DNA of 64,000 nt, taken from Hormoscilla sp. GUM202. Lineage in GTDB: Bacteria; Cyanobacteriota; Cyanobacteriia; Cyanobacteriales; Desertifilaceae. The number at the start of each line of letters is the position of its first letter. Positions within the stretch are counted from its first letter, which is position 1. Below are positions 34,447 through 43,939 of this stretch, in pieces. The position numbers and the translations under genes are program-made. Under the pieces are notes generated by a model. It was not told the DNA's origin, did no database searches, and was given only the letters and a program-made list of their open reading frames with translations. Location of the stretch: assembly GCA_005518205.2 (NCBI GenBank), contig RFFC02000003.1, positions 154,248-218,247 on the forward strand, written 5' to 3'.

Positions 34447-34687
34447 TGAGATTGCTTCGGGGTATCTTTACGGGGCTCATTAACATATCGTAAGAGATCC
34501 CCTCGCAATGACAAAGTATAGTTGGCGTTGCACAACGACACCGATGATAAGAGTTGCTAATTGCTAATTGTTAATGGTTAATTTTGATAGTCATTTGCGG
34601 TCATAAATAGATGTATTTGCTCTTAGCAATTAGCAATTAGCAATTTTAAACAATTGGCTGCTATCATCGGTAAAAATGTGCAACGCC
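34447..34687. mobile_element. Dispersed repeat followed by IS1-like MITE (34524-34687)
   Basis: Bases 34447-34512 repeat the GTGAGATTGCTTCGGGG...CCTCGCAATGAC pair seen upstream of the sterol cluster. A MITE follows with ends GGCGTTGCACAACG (34524) and TGTGCAACGCC (34687). It is flanked by TATAGTT on both sides, consistent with a target duplication. Confidence 0.8.
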
Positions 34688-35395
34688 ATATAGTTTTTGC
34701 AAGTTAGTGTCCCCCACTTCCAAAAATTTGCACAGGCTACGCAATGATTTAGACTCACTATATAGGGTTCGATTGCCTCTGTTGCTCTGAACGCAGCAAT
34801 CGGCAGGATCTATAACGCAATTTAACATTTAACATTGACAATTTTCAGCTGACTGCTGATAGCTGAGGTTGAAACTGTGGGTAAAGGGCTTTGACCAGTT
34901 GGCGGAAATGGGCAATTGGGGGAATCTGGAGCCGATCTCGGGTGGTTACCAATACCACTTCACGAGTCAAGGGTGGAGATGATATACGCTCTTGATGAGA
35001 GTCGGCGATCGCTCTGACGGCCAGGGTCGGGTCAAGGCGTGCCTGCATCAATGCCGATCGGGGTAACAGGGCAATCAGTTCTCCTTGCCGGACTACGCCT
35101 TGAAAGGCATCGAGGGTATTTAACTCCAAAACGGCCTTGAGGGTGAGATTTTGTCTCAAAAAGGCTTCTTGTACCAGGCGTCGCATACCATAGCCATCCT
35201 TAAATACTACTTGCGGTTGGGATGCTAAGTAGTTGGACAAAATTAATTGCACAAAATCGACAAAACTTGTTATACTAGATATAGCTACTCGTACATGTAG
35301 CAGATTTTTGTCAAACTAACGGGGAGTCGGTTTTCATGCTCATCCCCGGCCAGATATATTTGACATAATATGACGATAAATTAGGAGAAATTAAG

Positions 35396-36809
35396 GGCTC
35401 TTCGGTACTTGGGTTGCTAAACTATTGCTAATTTTGAAAAGCTAATAAACATCTTAGCTCAAAATTTTCTATGTTACGAAAACAAAATCCGCACCGTTTA
35501 ACTAACTTAATTTTTTGGTTAATACCTTCAACAATGCCATTAGTTGTTTTTTGCTCAAAATCTGCTGTTATCTCCACTAACCAGCGACGGATTGTTCCTT
35601 GACTTTTGGGAAATAATTCTGCTGATTGTTTCAACCATTCTGCTAAATTCAATAAGCCATCAAACCAATTTATGCTCTCTTCAAATACTTTCCTAAAATT
35701 TTCTTTTAATTCATGCATCTTTTGCAGCTTCGGGAATTCTTTATTGACTTCTTCTAATTGGCTTTTTTGAGCTTCATTTAAATCATCGGAATTAGCAAGA
35801 AGGACATATTTACTGTGATGAAGCACCTTGAGTTTTGCAGTTTTTTTCTTCTTATCATCCATGTTATTAACTTCTTTTTTTGTTTGCTTACGACCATTGT
35901 CTAATTCTTCTTGAACCTGGTTCATTACATGAAATCTATCAGCTACTACCTCGGCGTGAGGCATTAATTTTTCTACCAAAGTTTTATAGGGACGCCATAA
36001 ATCAATGCTAACCTCTTCTATGCCTGATAACACGTCTATTCCCCAAGATAGCAACACTTTTTCAATGGCTTCTTGGGTTCGATCGGGGACTAAAGCTAGA
36101 AGTTGACTATTGTCCAAATCTACTAATACCGCACAATAATTACCTTGTCCTTTTATCAGGCTAATTTCATCAATCCCCAATCGTTTTAAGTCTTGAGGTT
36201 TTTGACCTACCAAACTTTTTTTTAAATCTTTTAACATAGTTTCAATTTCTGACTCACTTACCCCGGTTCTTTCGGCAACACTTTTAATATTACTATGTTT
36301 TACCTGATTCAATATATCGTCGGCAAGTCTTTTAGTATAGTTGCGTTTTGGTTCACAAAAATCCAAAGGCTCACTAAAAATTTTTAAACAATTTTCACAT
36401 TTCATTTTTCGTTTATTTACCTGTAAATAAACATTTTGACCATTCATAGGCAAGTCTTTAATTAGATGTGAATAATAGGAGTGAATTTTCTGACTCATTT
36501 GACCGCAATGAGGGCAGGCTACTTCTGAAGTTAAACTCGCTACGGAGAGGATTTTTCCTAGAGATGTATCTTGTACGAAATGAGTAACTTTAACATCTGG
36601 GATGTTCAGAAAATCTGTTAGTAGTTTGAGTTGTCCTTTTGAAGCCATGATAATTTTACCTCAGTTTTCACTTTGTCCTCAATTTCAGTAAAGCATTAAA
36701 AATGCCAGAAGTCAAGTACAGCAATATGTTTACTCTTCAAGTATAACAATTTTAGTTTAATTTGACGAGTATTTATTTGATAGTTTAGCAACTCAGGTAC
36801 CGAAGAGCC
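35396..36809 (-). mobile_element. ISL3-family insertion sequence (1414 bp)
   Basis: Inverted ends GGCTCTTCGGTAC.TGGGTTGC (left) and GCAACTC.GGTACCGAAGAGCC (right) are flanked by the 8-bp duplication AAATTAAG at 35388-35395 and 36810-36817. It landed between the IS630 left end and its transposase start. Confidence 0.95.
35428..36648 (-). CDS. ISL3-family transposase
   Basis: The 406-residue protein has the N-terminal zinc finger (CPHCGQ...CENCLKIF), a helix-turn-helix segment (IKSVAERTGVSESEIETML) and the ISL3 DDE core (RLGIDEISL, VSIDLWRPYK, ADRFHVMNQVQ). The C-terminal NGIVEGINQKIKLVKRCGFGF-like end (here GFCFRNIENF) is also present. It looks intact and is likely active, as the element has perfect ends. 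Confidence 0.95.
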   Translation of the reverse strand: MASKGQLKLLTDFLNIPDVKVTHFVQDTSLGKILSVASLTSEVACPHCGQMSQKIHSYYSHLIKDLPMNGQNVYLQVNKRKMKCENCLKIFSEPLDFCEPKRNYTKRLADDILNQVKHSNIKSVAERTGVSESEIETMLKDLKKSLVGQKPQDLKRLGIDEISLIKGQGNYCAVLVDLDNSQLLALVPDRTQEAIEKVLLSWGIDVLSGIEEVSIDLWRPYKTLVEKLMPHAEVVADRFHVMNQVQEELDNGRKQTKKEVNNMDDKKKKTAKLKVLHHSKYVLLANSDDLNEAQKSQLEEVNKEFPKLQKMHELKENFRKVFEESINWFDGLLNLAEWLKQSAELFPKSQGTIRRWLVEITADFEQKTTNGIVEGINQKIKLVKRCGFCFRNIENFELRCLLAFQN

Positions 36810-36827
36810 AAATTAAGAAGGATTTTA

Positions 36828-37823
36828 ATGCGCGAAATAAATGAGCTTTCTGCAAAATTGCTCTTACGAATTTATCATCAAAGTCGCCATCATCAAGTTC
36901 GTCAAAGAGCACATTGTTTACTTTTGCGAGATCGAGAACATAAAAAAGTTAAAGAACTTATGGAAATCTTTGATGTTAGTTATAGAACTATCTACAATTG
37001 GATTAAAAATTGGGATTCCGAGGGAATGGTCGGACTATATAATAAGTCTGGAAGAGGTCGTAAGCAAACCTTTAGTCTCGAACAAAAAGAAAAAATTAAA
37101 GCCTGGACTGAAGAAGAACCGAGGCAATTAAAAAAAGTGGTGGCTAAAATCAAAGAAGAATGGGGAATTGAAACAAGTGTTAAAACTGTTCAGAGAATAT
37201 TGAAAACAATGAATATGAGTTGGCATCGGATGCGTAAAGGGGTAGCTGTCAGCCCCCCAGCTCAAGAGTATGAGGAAAAAAAAGCACAACTTGAACAACT
37301 GAAACTGTTAGACAATTTGGGGGAAATTAATTTGTATTATTTAGATGAAAGTGGGTTTTATTTAATCCCTTGTGTCCCTTATGGATGGCAAAATATTGGG
37401 GAATATATAGAAGTACCTAGTCGGAGTAGCCGCAGATTAAATGTATTAGGAATAATGAATCGCCACAATCATTTAGAAGCGTATGTATCTACTCAAAATA
37501 TTAATTCAGATGTAGTCATAGCTTGTATCGATGCATTTTTTCCCACGAGAATGGAAAAGCAAACAGTAATTGTAGTAGACCAAGCATCTGTCCATACTAG
37601 TGATGCTATTCAAGATAAGATTGAAGAATGGAAAGAACGCAATATTACTATATTCCATCTCCCCACTTATTCACCTCATTTGAATTTGATTGAAATCTTG
37701 TGGCGGTTTATTAAATACGAATGGATTGAAATCGATGCTTATTCTTGCTGGAAAAACTTAGTTGATTCCGTTGAAACAATCATAAAAAATTTTGGAGAAA
37801 AATATGTAATTAATTTTGTCTGA
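36828..37823 (+). CDS. IS630-family transposase
   Basis: The 331-residue protein starts ATG 36828 after AAGGA. It has an N-terminal HTH (VKELMEIFDVSYRTIYNWI), a second winged region (PRQLKKVVAKIKEEWG) and the DDE domain (YYLDESGFYL, VVDQASVHTSDAI, PTYSPHLNLIE). Its own promoter has been pushed away by the ISL3 insertion immediately upstream. Coding sequence is intact. Confidence 0.93.
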   Translation: MREINELSAKLLLRIYHQSRHHQVRQRAHCLLLRDREHKKVKELMEIFDVSYRTIYNWIKNWDSEGMVGLYNKSGRGRKQTFSLEQKEKIKAWTEEEPRQLKKVVAKIKEEWGIETSVKTVQRILKTMNMSWHRMRKGVAVSPPAQEYEEKKAQLEQLKLLDNLGEINLYYLDESGFYLIPCVPYGWQNIGEYIEVPSRSSRRLNVLGIMNRHNHLEAYVSTQNINSDVVIACIDAFFPTRMEKQTVIVVDQASVHTSDAIQDKIEEWKERNITIFHLPTYSPHLNLIEILWRFIKYEWIEIDAYSCWKNLVDSVETIIKNFGEKYVINFV

Positions 37824-38508
37824 CTACTTAATAAATTCCAGGACAGATGTTCGTACTGGGTGAGGGGGTGATTCGAGGCCATTAATACCTCGATCGGCTC
37901 GGACAATAGCAGATCTACTACGATCTCGGAACTGACGGTTAAGAAGCGATTTGGCATGACGATCGCCAGATCTACCATGCCGTCTTTGAGCACTTTTAGC
38001 GCCCGATCGCTCCCTAATGACGTGACTCGCAACTGCACTTGAGGGTAGTCTCGACAAAAGGAGAGCAACACTGGCGGTAAAGCATGGGCGCAAACTGAAG
38101 GAATCGCTCCTACACAGAGTTCTGGTTGTTTTCCTGCTAATAATTGAGCTAATTCGGTGGTGGCAGAATCCCACTCTTGACAGATTTTGCGGGCCCTCTT
38201 AAAGAACATTTCTCCTGCTATCGTTAATTTGGCCGAGGCTCCCCTGTGAAACAGTGGCATTCCCAAGTACTCTTCTAGTCCTTGGATTTGGCGGCTAATG
38301 GTCGATTGCGTCACTCCACAATTTCTCGCCGCTTGCTGAAAGTTACCGGTTTCGGCAACAGCTAAAAAAGCTTGTAATTGCTCAACTCGCATGGTTATGT
38401 AGTCTCGACTACATCGATTTATTATTACTTTAGCGCAGTGGAAAATAAGTTTTTGTACCCGTCGATACAACTAATCAGATAGTTTATGGTGGATATAGCA
38501 ATTAGCAT

Positions 38509-40254
38509 TCAAGCTGAGATCACCCGATCGCGCCCGGAGGCTTTAGCGCGGTAAAGTGCGGCATCAGCGGCTGCGATGACTGCATGTAGGGTTTGACCGT
38601 GTTCTGGGAAGCAAGCGACGCCAAAGGAACTGGTGATGCTACCCAGCGGCTGACCGTCATGCTCTAACCGCAGAGACTTGATTCCCGATCGCAGATAAGA
38701 GGCTCGTTGTATGGTATAATCTAGGGTCGCTTCGGGAATGATGACGATAAACTCCTCACCGCCGTAGCGACAAGCCAAGTCTTTACCCCGGATATTCCGA
38801 TTCAAAAACCGCCCCACTTTTCGCAGCACGGTATCCCCAGCTTGGTGACCGAAGGTGTCATTAAATCGCTTAAAATGGTCAACATCCAGCAGGATCATTC
38901 CTAAAGAATGTTGGGAACTAGAGGCTCTTTGGATTTCCCGTGCAGCTGTTTCTTCCAGGTAACGCCGATTAAACAATCCTGTCAGAGGGTCTTGAATACT
39001 CTGGGTGCGCAGAGTTTCCCGCAGTCTCAAGTTCGCCAATGCTAGGGTAATGTGTTCGGCGACGCTGACTGCTAACCGCTCAGTGTCGGGGGTTAATTGC
39101 CCCGACTCTAGGGAACTCAAATATAATAGACCAATGGATTCTCCCTGCATCGTCATCGGTAAGCAGCAATGTTGCCGACCATCGGATGACGGGTGTAGAT
39201 GTTGACAGAGCAATTTTGTCAGTTCTTCATTTGTTCCATGCCGATCTTGGGAGCACCACCCCTTCAGGGAAAACTGCTTCTGGTTGGCGATCGGTGCTTT
39301 GCCCCAACTGGCCACTACCTCAATGAGGTTTTTTTCTGCTGAGAGCGCAAATACTCCACCAACTAAATCGGGAAACAAGGGTGACATTTTTTGGGCAATG
39401 ACCCCGTAGGCTTCCGACAGGGTGAAGCATGCTTGCAGTAACTGAGATAGTTCCGTTAGCAACTGCATCTCCCGGTTGCGCTTTTCTAATTGCTTGACTG
39501 AGATGGTGAGTTGTCCGTTGGCCTGTTGTAATGCTGCTTCCATCCGCTTGCGTTCGGTGATGTCTCGACCGATATAGAGCAAGTTTTTTAACTCTACTAT
39601 GTCACTGTCTACGATCGCACAAGAAAAAGCTACGGAAATTTCTTCTCCTGTTTTTTTCCGACACAGCACTTCTACATATTGCTCTTCCCCTTCACTATAA
39701 CTGACTTTGTGGAGAAATTGACCGTCAGTAATGATCGAGGAAATCGGCTGTCTAAGTAATTCCTTTTCGCTATAGCCAAACATCTCGATCGCTGCTTGAT
39801 TGACTGTTTTGATATTTCCCGCTCTACTGGTCACTAATAAAGCATCTGCCATTGACCGGAGCAGTTGTTCTATATAATTTTGATTAGCTGTAATGGTACT
39901 CAGTAATAAATTAGCCCGGTTGGCACTTTGGACTAATTTTTGTTTCATTTCCATGTTTTCTGTAACATCATTAAATAGGACCATCAGCCCCCCTTCTCTA
40001 TCGTTTTTCAGCACGTAGATGTCAAAATAGACCGGAGAGTCCCGCTCTCCCTGACGGGAAATGCATTGTAATTCAAAACTCATCTGCTGTACTGACATGA
40101 CCTCTTCCAGGGACTTCTCTAACCCGAATAGTTCTGGGAAGCCTTCTCGGACATCTTTTCCCAGTTCTATTTCTGCCGGTGACTCTGCTAATAGTTTCAC
40201 TCCTGATGAGATTTCTATAATCCTTAAGGACCGATCTACTTTTAAGCGTTCCAT
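38509..40254 (-). CDS. Diguanylate cyclase with PAS and GAF sensors
   Basis: This is a 581-residue soluble protein. An N-terminal regulatory region with PAC-like DVTENMEMKQK (about 95-105) is followed by a PAS domain (about 130-240, ending YIGRDITERKRME). A GAF-like domain follows (about 265-410), then GGDEF domain from DPLTGLFNRRYLEE with catalytic RYGGEEFIVI near residue 510. It should make cyclic di-GMP from two GTP. The active loop GGEEF is intact. It lies upstream of nothing obvious on the same strand; the LysR gene begins 117 bases after its stop. Confidence 0.93.
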   Translation of the reverse strand: MERLKVDRSLRIIEISSGVKLLAESPAEIELGKDVREGFPELFGLEKSLEEVMSVQQMSFELQCISRQGERDSPVYFDIYVLKNDREGGLMVLFNDVTENMEMKQKLVQSANRANLLLSTITANQNYIEQLLRSMADALLVTSRAGNIKTVNQAAIEMFGYSEKELLRQPISSIITDGQFLHKVSYSEGEEQYVEVLCRKKTGEEISVAFSCAIVDSDIVELKNLLYIGRDITERKRMEAALQQANGQLTISVKQLEKRNREMQLLTELSQLLQACFTLSEAYGVIAQKMSPLFPDLVGGVFALSAEKNLIEVVASWGKAPIANQKQFSLKGWCSQDRHGTNEELTKLLCQHLHPSSDGRQHCCLPMTMQGESIGLLYLSSLESGQLTPDTERLAVSVAEHITLALANLRLRETLRTQSIQDPLTGLFNRRYLEETAAREIQRASSSQHSLGMILLDVDHFKRFNDTFGHQAGDTVLRKVGRFLNRNIRGKDLACRYGGEEFIVIIPEATLDYTIQRASYLRSGIKSLRLEHDGQPLGSITSSFGVACFPEHGQTLHAVIAAADAALYRAKASGRDRVISA

Positions 40255-40499
40255 GTGGGTGCAGTTAGGCGATGAGTATATTTACTCATTATTGGTGGAT
40301 TTACTGAGTCTGATTAGGCAACTAATGCGTCATTCAGGTAGGCACAGCGATGCTTCAACACCTTCGGCACATTCTCGGCTCGCCATTGTGCCCTCGGTAA
40401 TTTCACCCTTAACCCAATTTGTTTCTCAACCCGACCAGAGCCAATCGAGTGCCGAGATGCTCACCCCAGTCAGCCAGCTCCCCGGGTAACGCCCCCTCC

Positions 40500-40869
40500 G
40501 CTGCGAGATATCTTGTTCGGCTCTCTGGTAAGAGGCATTGGCACTGACGACCCAACAACATTTTTCCACATACGGACTCCAACGAGTTCCCGGTTTAACT
40601 TGCAGTTGTTGGGCTTGAGCAGTGGTGAGGGTTAGTTTCCCCAGGATACTGGTCAGGGTGCGCTGTTTTCCGGTGCGGCGGGAAGTCGCCGTGTTGATAA
40701 AAAAATTCCGGCGTTGAGGCAAGACGTGTTCTTGGGCAAGCGCACGAACGTTTTTCTCAATGCCTTCAAGGGTGGTGAGTTCAGTGGGGTCGGCTTCCTG
40801 GTAGAGAATCGCGGCAATCGCGTCAAGATGTTGCTGGAGTTCAGCCTGAAGAGGGAGTTCATGGGTCAA
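40500..40869 (-). pseudogene. N-terminal fragment of an ISKra4-type transposase
   Basis: The frame from ATG 40869 (MTHELPLQAELQQHLDAIAA, then LTTLEGIEKNVRALAQEHVLPQ, TGKQRTLTSILGKL, SPYVEKCCWVVSAN) matches the beginning of ISKra4-family transposases. At about 40503 it enters the 31-bp repeat shared with position 1295 and the homology ends, so three quarters of the transposase are absent. Confidence 0.75.
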
Positions 40870-41014
40870 GGGTGGTCAACAGTGCCTAAATTATGTACCG
40901 TTTTGAGGGAGACTTGCACTAAGTATAATTACTCATCGCCTAACTGAGATGTACCCTTTCATGTCGCTTTGAGATATAATTTTGGCCGGGGGTATTATTG
41001 TCAGTTCAGGCGAG

Positions 41015-41521
41015 TTATATCAGCCGATCGGCTAGGGTTTCAAACATTAGGTCCACGTCTTGGCCTGTTTTGGCAGAGGTTGCATAGGTGGCTAAGACTT
41101 GCTCCTGGTCCTTAAACTGGATTCTGTCAACCAGTTCGCCAACTTCTAAGGGGTCAAACAGGTCTGACTTATTCAATGATATAATAATTAACCCTTGGGG
41201 ATTGATTGATAAAAAGCGCTCAATATGCTCCCTTAGCCCCTCCAGAGTTTCCTGACGGCTAATATCGGCAACAATTATAGCTCCCATTGCTCCTTGTAAA
41301 TAGGTGGGGACGATCGCTTGAAATTTGGTACTGCCTTCTAAATCCCAGATTAGCATGTGGACCTTCGCTTGTGTTAATTCCAGGGTCTTGCGGGAAATTT
41401 TTACCCCCACGTTGGACAGGTACTCGTCGCTGAATTGACGTTCCACAAAACGGCTAATTATGCTGGTTTTGCCGACCCCGTAGTCCCCTACTAAGCATAT
41501 TTTTTGTGTTATTGTTTCCAT
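41015..41521 (-). CDS. Small Ras-like GTPase
   Basis: The 168-residue protein has P-loop GDYGVGKTS (12-20), the switch II equivalent WDLEGS in place of DTAGQ, NKSDL and a TSAK-like G5 (ATSAKTG). Rab/Rho-like GTPases of this length are common in filamentous cyanobacteria and usually sit beside an OmpA-like membrane protein. The remnant at 41664-42553 fits that partner. The effector and pathway are unknown. Confidence 0.88.
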   Translation of the reverse strand: METITQKICLVGDYGVGKTSIISRFVERQFSDEYLSNVGVKISRKTLELTQAKVHMLIWDLEGSTKFQAIVPTYLQGAMGAIIVADISRQETLEGLREHIERFLSINPQGLIIISLNKSDLFDPLEVGELVDRIQFKDQEQVLATYATSAKTGQDVDLMFETLADRLI

Positions 41522-41561
41522 GATTATCTACTGGTTGCTCCCGGCCCGATCGGATCGACTA

Positions 41562-41661
41562 AGTACATGGACAAAATTAATTTTACACACTCTCTCGCGC
41601 TAGTCTCCATATCCGGAGCATGTCGCCCATGGCTATGTGCAATTATTTTTGTCTAACTACT
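41562..41661. mobile_element. IS630-type MITE, 100 bp
   Basis: Ends AGTACATGGACAAAATTAATT and AATTATTTTTGTCTAACTACT, flanked by TA. The ends match the IS630 element at 35228-37828. It lies between the GTPase gene and the OmpA-like remnant. Confidence 0.82.
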
Positions 41662-41663
41662 TA

Positions 41664-42553
41664 TTACAAGTATAGCATATTTGTAGATCTGCATCTAAAT
41701 CTACTTCTTAGGGGGGAGATAAATATCGACGAGCACGAGTTTAACTCCGGGTAATACTCAGTGGTAATGGTAATGCCATCTATCTGATTGAGCATGTTTG
41801 TGACTCGATCCAGTTCTGCTGCTGTCTGTTTGGGGTCTGGCGGGACTTCCACGGCGATATGCTTATTTTCTAACTCTAGAGCGTCGGTCCATTAATAATG
41901 CTTGACAAATTTTGCAATCTGTGTATTGACGGAAAATCGTTCTTCTGCTTGTTTCCCGCTTTTCACCCTCTGGCCCTGTGGGGTCTCGCTCGGGAGGCTC
42001 AAAATTGTTATTTACGCTACCGAATTTAGTTAGCATTGCTCTGCCTGGTAACGCCCTGGCGCGATCGCATGTGCTACTTCTTCTGGGGCCACTTTTATCT
42101 GTTGGGTAATTGCTGGCGATATTACTGGCGCGATCGCTGCACTCATGGACTTTTTATCCTGTTCGGTTTTATTCTGAATCATGCGATCGATCGTGGGAGA
42201 CAGGGCTTTCACCATTGCCTCCCGATCTAACCGATTTTGCTCTTGCACTGCCTTGGCGCGATCGCCCGGGCTATTTCCACCGGCGATGCTTTGATATACT
42301 CTGCCTCGTTACCTGGCTCCCGCCTGGTAACGCGCGTAATTATCGGTGCTATTGCTACTTCCATTTTGTTTTTTCTCATCCCTGCCTGGATCGCTTTCCT
42401 GATTTCCGGGGCGATCGCCCTACTTATTTCCTTTTGCCACTGTTGTTTTTTTGATGATATCTCCTCTGCAACTATGGAGGCGATCGCCTTCTTTATTTCC
42501 GAACCCTCAATGGCTACTTGTCTTTTGACCATTTCTGCCATCAAACTCTCCAT
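41664..42553 (-). pseudogene. OmpA-like protein gene, decayed
   Basis: From ATG 42553 the frame has repeated AIAPEIRKAIQ-type motifs typical of the long helical region of cyanobacterial OmpA-family proteins associated with small GTPases. It shifts frame near 42245 and resumes DREAMVKALSPTIDRMI and MSAAIAPVISPAITQQI to about 42040. A final fragment VPPDPKQTAAELDRVTNML appears at 41780-41852. Two GTTACC/GGTAAC palindromes and a MITE fragment are embedded in it. The protein cannot be made intact. It would have been co-transcribed with the GTPase. Confidence 0.7.
41875..42030. mobile_element. Partial MITE with TCTAGAGCGTCGGTCCA end
   Basis: One 17-bp end identical to that of the 29335-29541 element starts at 41875. 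The adjoining sequence (TTGACAAATTT, CAATCTGTGTATTGACG) is the complement of that element's other side. The far end is lost in the OmpA-like remnant. Confidence 0.7.
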
Positions 42554-42914
42554 GTTCGAGAGCTACTCTTTTCTATTATATAGTTCTTTTAAATAAGAAT
42601 GATACAGCACTAAATAGCACAATAATCCCGGATAACTTCATCCAAAGATGTGCCTACAGGTGCATACATTCTGGCTCTCTTTAAGGCACTAAAATCATGC
42701 TCAATATCATTGAGGTCGGGAGAGTATTTTGGCAAAAATAATACTTTATGACCTGCTGACTCTACTAAATCTCTAATCACGTTCTTTCTATGAATAGGTG
42801 CATTGTCCATGATTAATATTGAAATAATTTTTAATTCGGGTAATAAATATTTTACTAACCAACCTTCAAATCCATCAGCATTTAGACTACCTCTAAATAA
42901 CATTGGCGCAATTA

Positions 42915-43937
42915 CAGCATTTATCATAAAGATGAGGTACAATAGTGAGGTCAGCAGTAGAACCCTCGAAAACCATGAAGCCCTATTCAGTTGATCTCCG
43001 CCAGAAAATTATAGAAACCTATGAAAATGAGGAGATATCACAAAGACAACTAGCCAAAAGATTCCGAGTAGCATTCAGTTTCGTTATCAAAATTCTCAAG
43101 CAGTACCGGTCCACTGGCAACTTGAAGCCGGGTATTAGCACCGGTCGTCCCCTCAAGCTCAACCAGTCCCAACAGGAAAAGCTCAAAGTTTTAGTAGAGG
43201 AAAATAATGATTGGACATTGTCAGAATATCAGTCAGAATTAGAAAAACAGACGGAGGTAAAAGTCAGCCGTTCCACAATAGACAGAATGATTAAACGGTC
43301 GGGATTGACCGTAAAAAAAAAGGCATTACATCCGACGGAAAAGAGAAGTTCTCGAGTTCAGCAGTTAAGGTTAGACTACTGGAAAGAGATAGAAGGAATT
43401 GAGCCTACTGACCTCATTTTTCTGGATGAATCGGGCTGCAACCTGGCTTTAACACGGATGTATGCCCGCTCACAATGTGGTCTGAGAGCTTATGGAAGTA
43501 AACCCAGTAAGCGAGGACAAAATGTTTCAATAGTTGGGGCAGTTAGTCTCAATGGGATAGTGAGTTCATTGAATATTTTAGGTGCTTATGATAGCTTAAC
43601 ATTTGAGGCATTTGTGATTCGACACTTAGTGCCAAAGCTGTGGAAAGGAGCTTGTGTTGTGATGGACAACTGTACAATTCATAAGGGAGATGTAATCCGA
43701 CAAGCTATTGAAAAAGTGGGGGCGCGGTTAGTCTATCTTCCTCCTTATTCGCCAGACTTCTCTCCAATTGAAAATATTTGGTCAAAGCTGAAGAGTTATC
43801 TCAAGAAACTAGAAGCCAGAACCTATCGGGCCTTAGTAGATGGCATTCAGGAGGGCTTTGCTACCATCAACCTGCAAGATATCCACAACTGGTTCACCCA
43901 CTGTTGCTACTGTACCTCACCATTTTGATAAATGCTA
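42915..43937 (+). mobile_element. IS630-family element, tandem copy 1 (1023 bp)
   Basis: Ends CAGCATTTATCA and TGATAAATGCTA with TA at 42913-42914 and 43938-43939. The next copy follows immediately after the shared TA. Confidence 0.93.
42975..43928 (+). CDS. IS630-family transposase, copy 1
   Basis: The 317-residue protein begins MKPYSVDLRQKIIETYENEE at ATG 42975. It has the HTH (SQRQLAKRFRVAFSFVIKIL), a second DNA-binding segment (WTLSEYQSELEKQ) and the DDE triad (FLDESGCNLAL, VMDNCTIHKGDVI, PPYSPDFSPIE). The reading frame is intact and identical to copy 2. The tracked frame extends 10 codons upstream, but MKPYS is the usual start. Confidence 0.95.
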   Translation: MKPYSVDLRQKIIETYENEEISQRQLAKRFRVAFSFVIKILKQYRSTGNLKPGISTGRPLKLNQSQQEKLKVLVEENNDWTLSEYQSELEKQTEVKVSRSTIDRMIKRSGLTVKKKALHPTEKRSSRVQQLRLDYWKEIEGIEPTDLIFLDESGCNLALTRMYARSQCGLRAYGSKPSKRGQNVSIVGAVSLNGIVSSLNILGAYDSLTFEAFVIRHLVPKLWKGACVVMDNCTIHKGDVIRQAIEKVGARLVYLPPYSPDFSPIENIWSKLKSYLKKLEARTYRALVDGIQEGFATINLQDIHNWFTHCCYCTSPF

Positions 43938-43939
43938 TA

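Larger units (their letters stand above)
35228..37828 (+). mobile_element. IS630-family element in the LysR gene, itself carrying an ISL3 element
   Basis: Inverted ends AGTAGTTGGACAAAATTAATT (35228) and its near-complement ending ACTACT (37828) are flanked by TA on each side, as expected for IS630/Tc1-type transposition. The transposase is at 36828-37823. MITEs with the same ends are at 41562-41661 and 48330-48407. Confidence 0.9.
34845..38392 (-). pseudogene. LysR-family regulator interrupted by nested IS elements
   Basis: The N-terminal part starts at ATG 38392: MRVEQLQAFLAVAETGNFQQ, HTH with CGVTQSTISRQIQGLEE. It runs to WNLL at 37829. The C-terminal ligand-binding part resumes at 35225 with ASQPQVVFKDGYGMRRL and stops at 34845. 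Removing 35228-37828 and one TA joins them in frame to a 314-residue, full-length LysR protein. The insertion is therefore recent and precise. Its target genes are unknown. As it stands the ligand domain is cut in the middle, and the regulator cannot be made. Confidence 0.92.
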
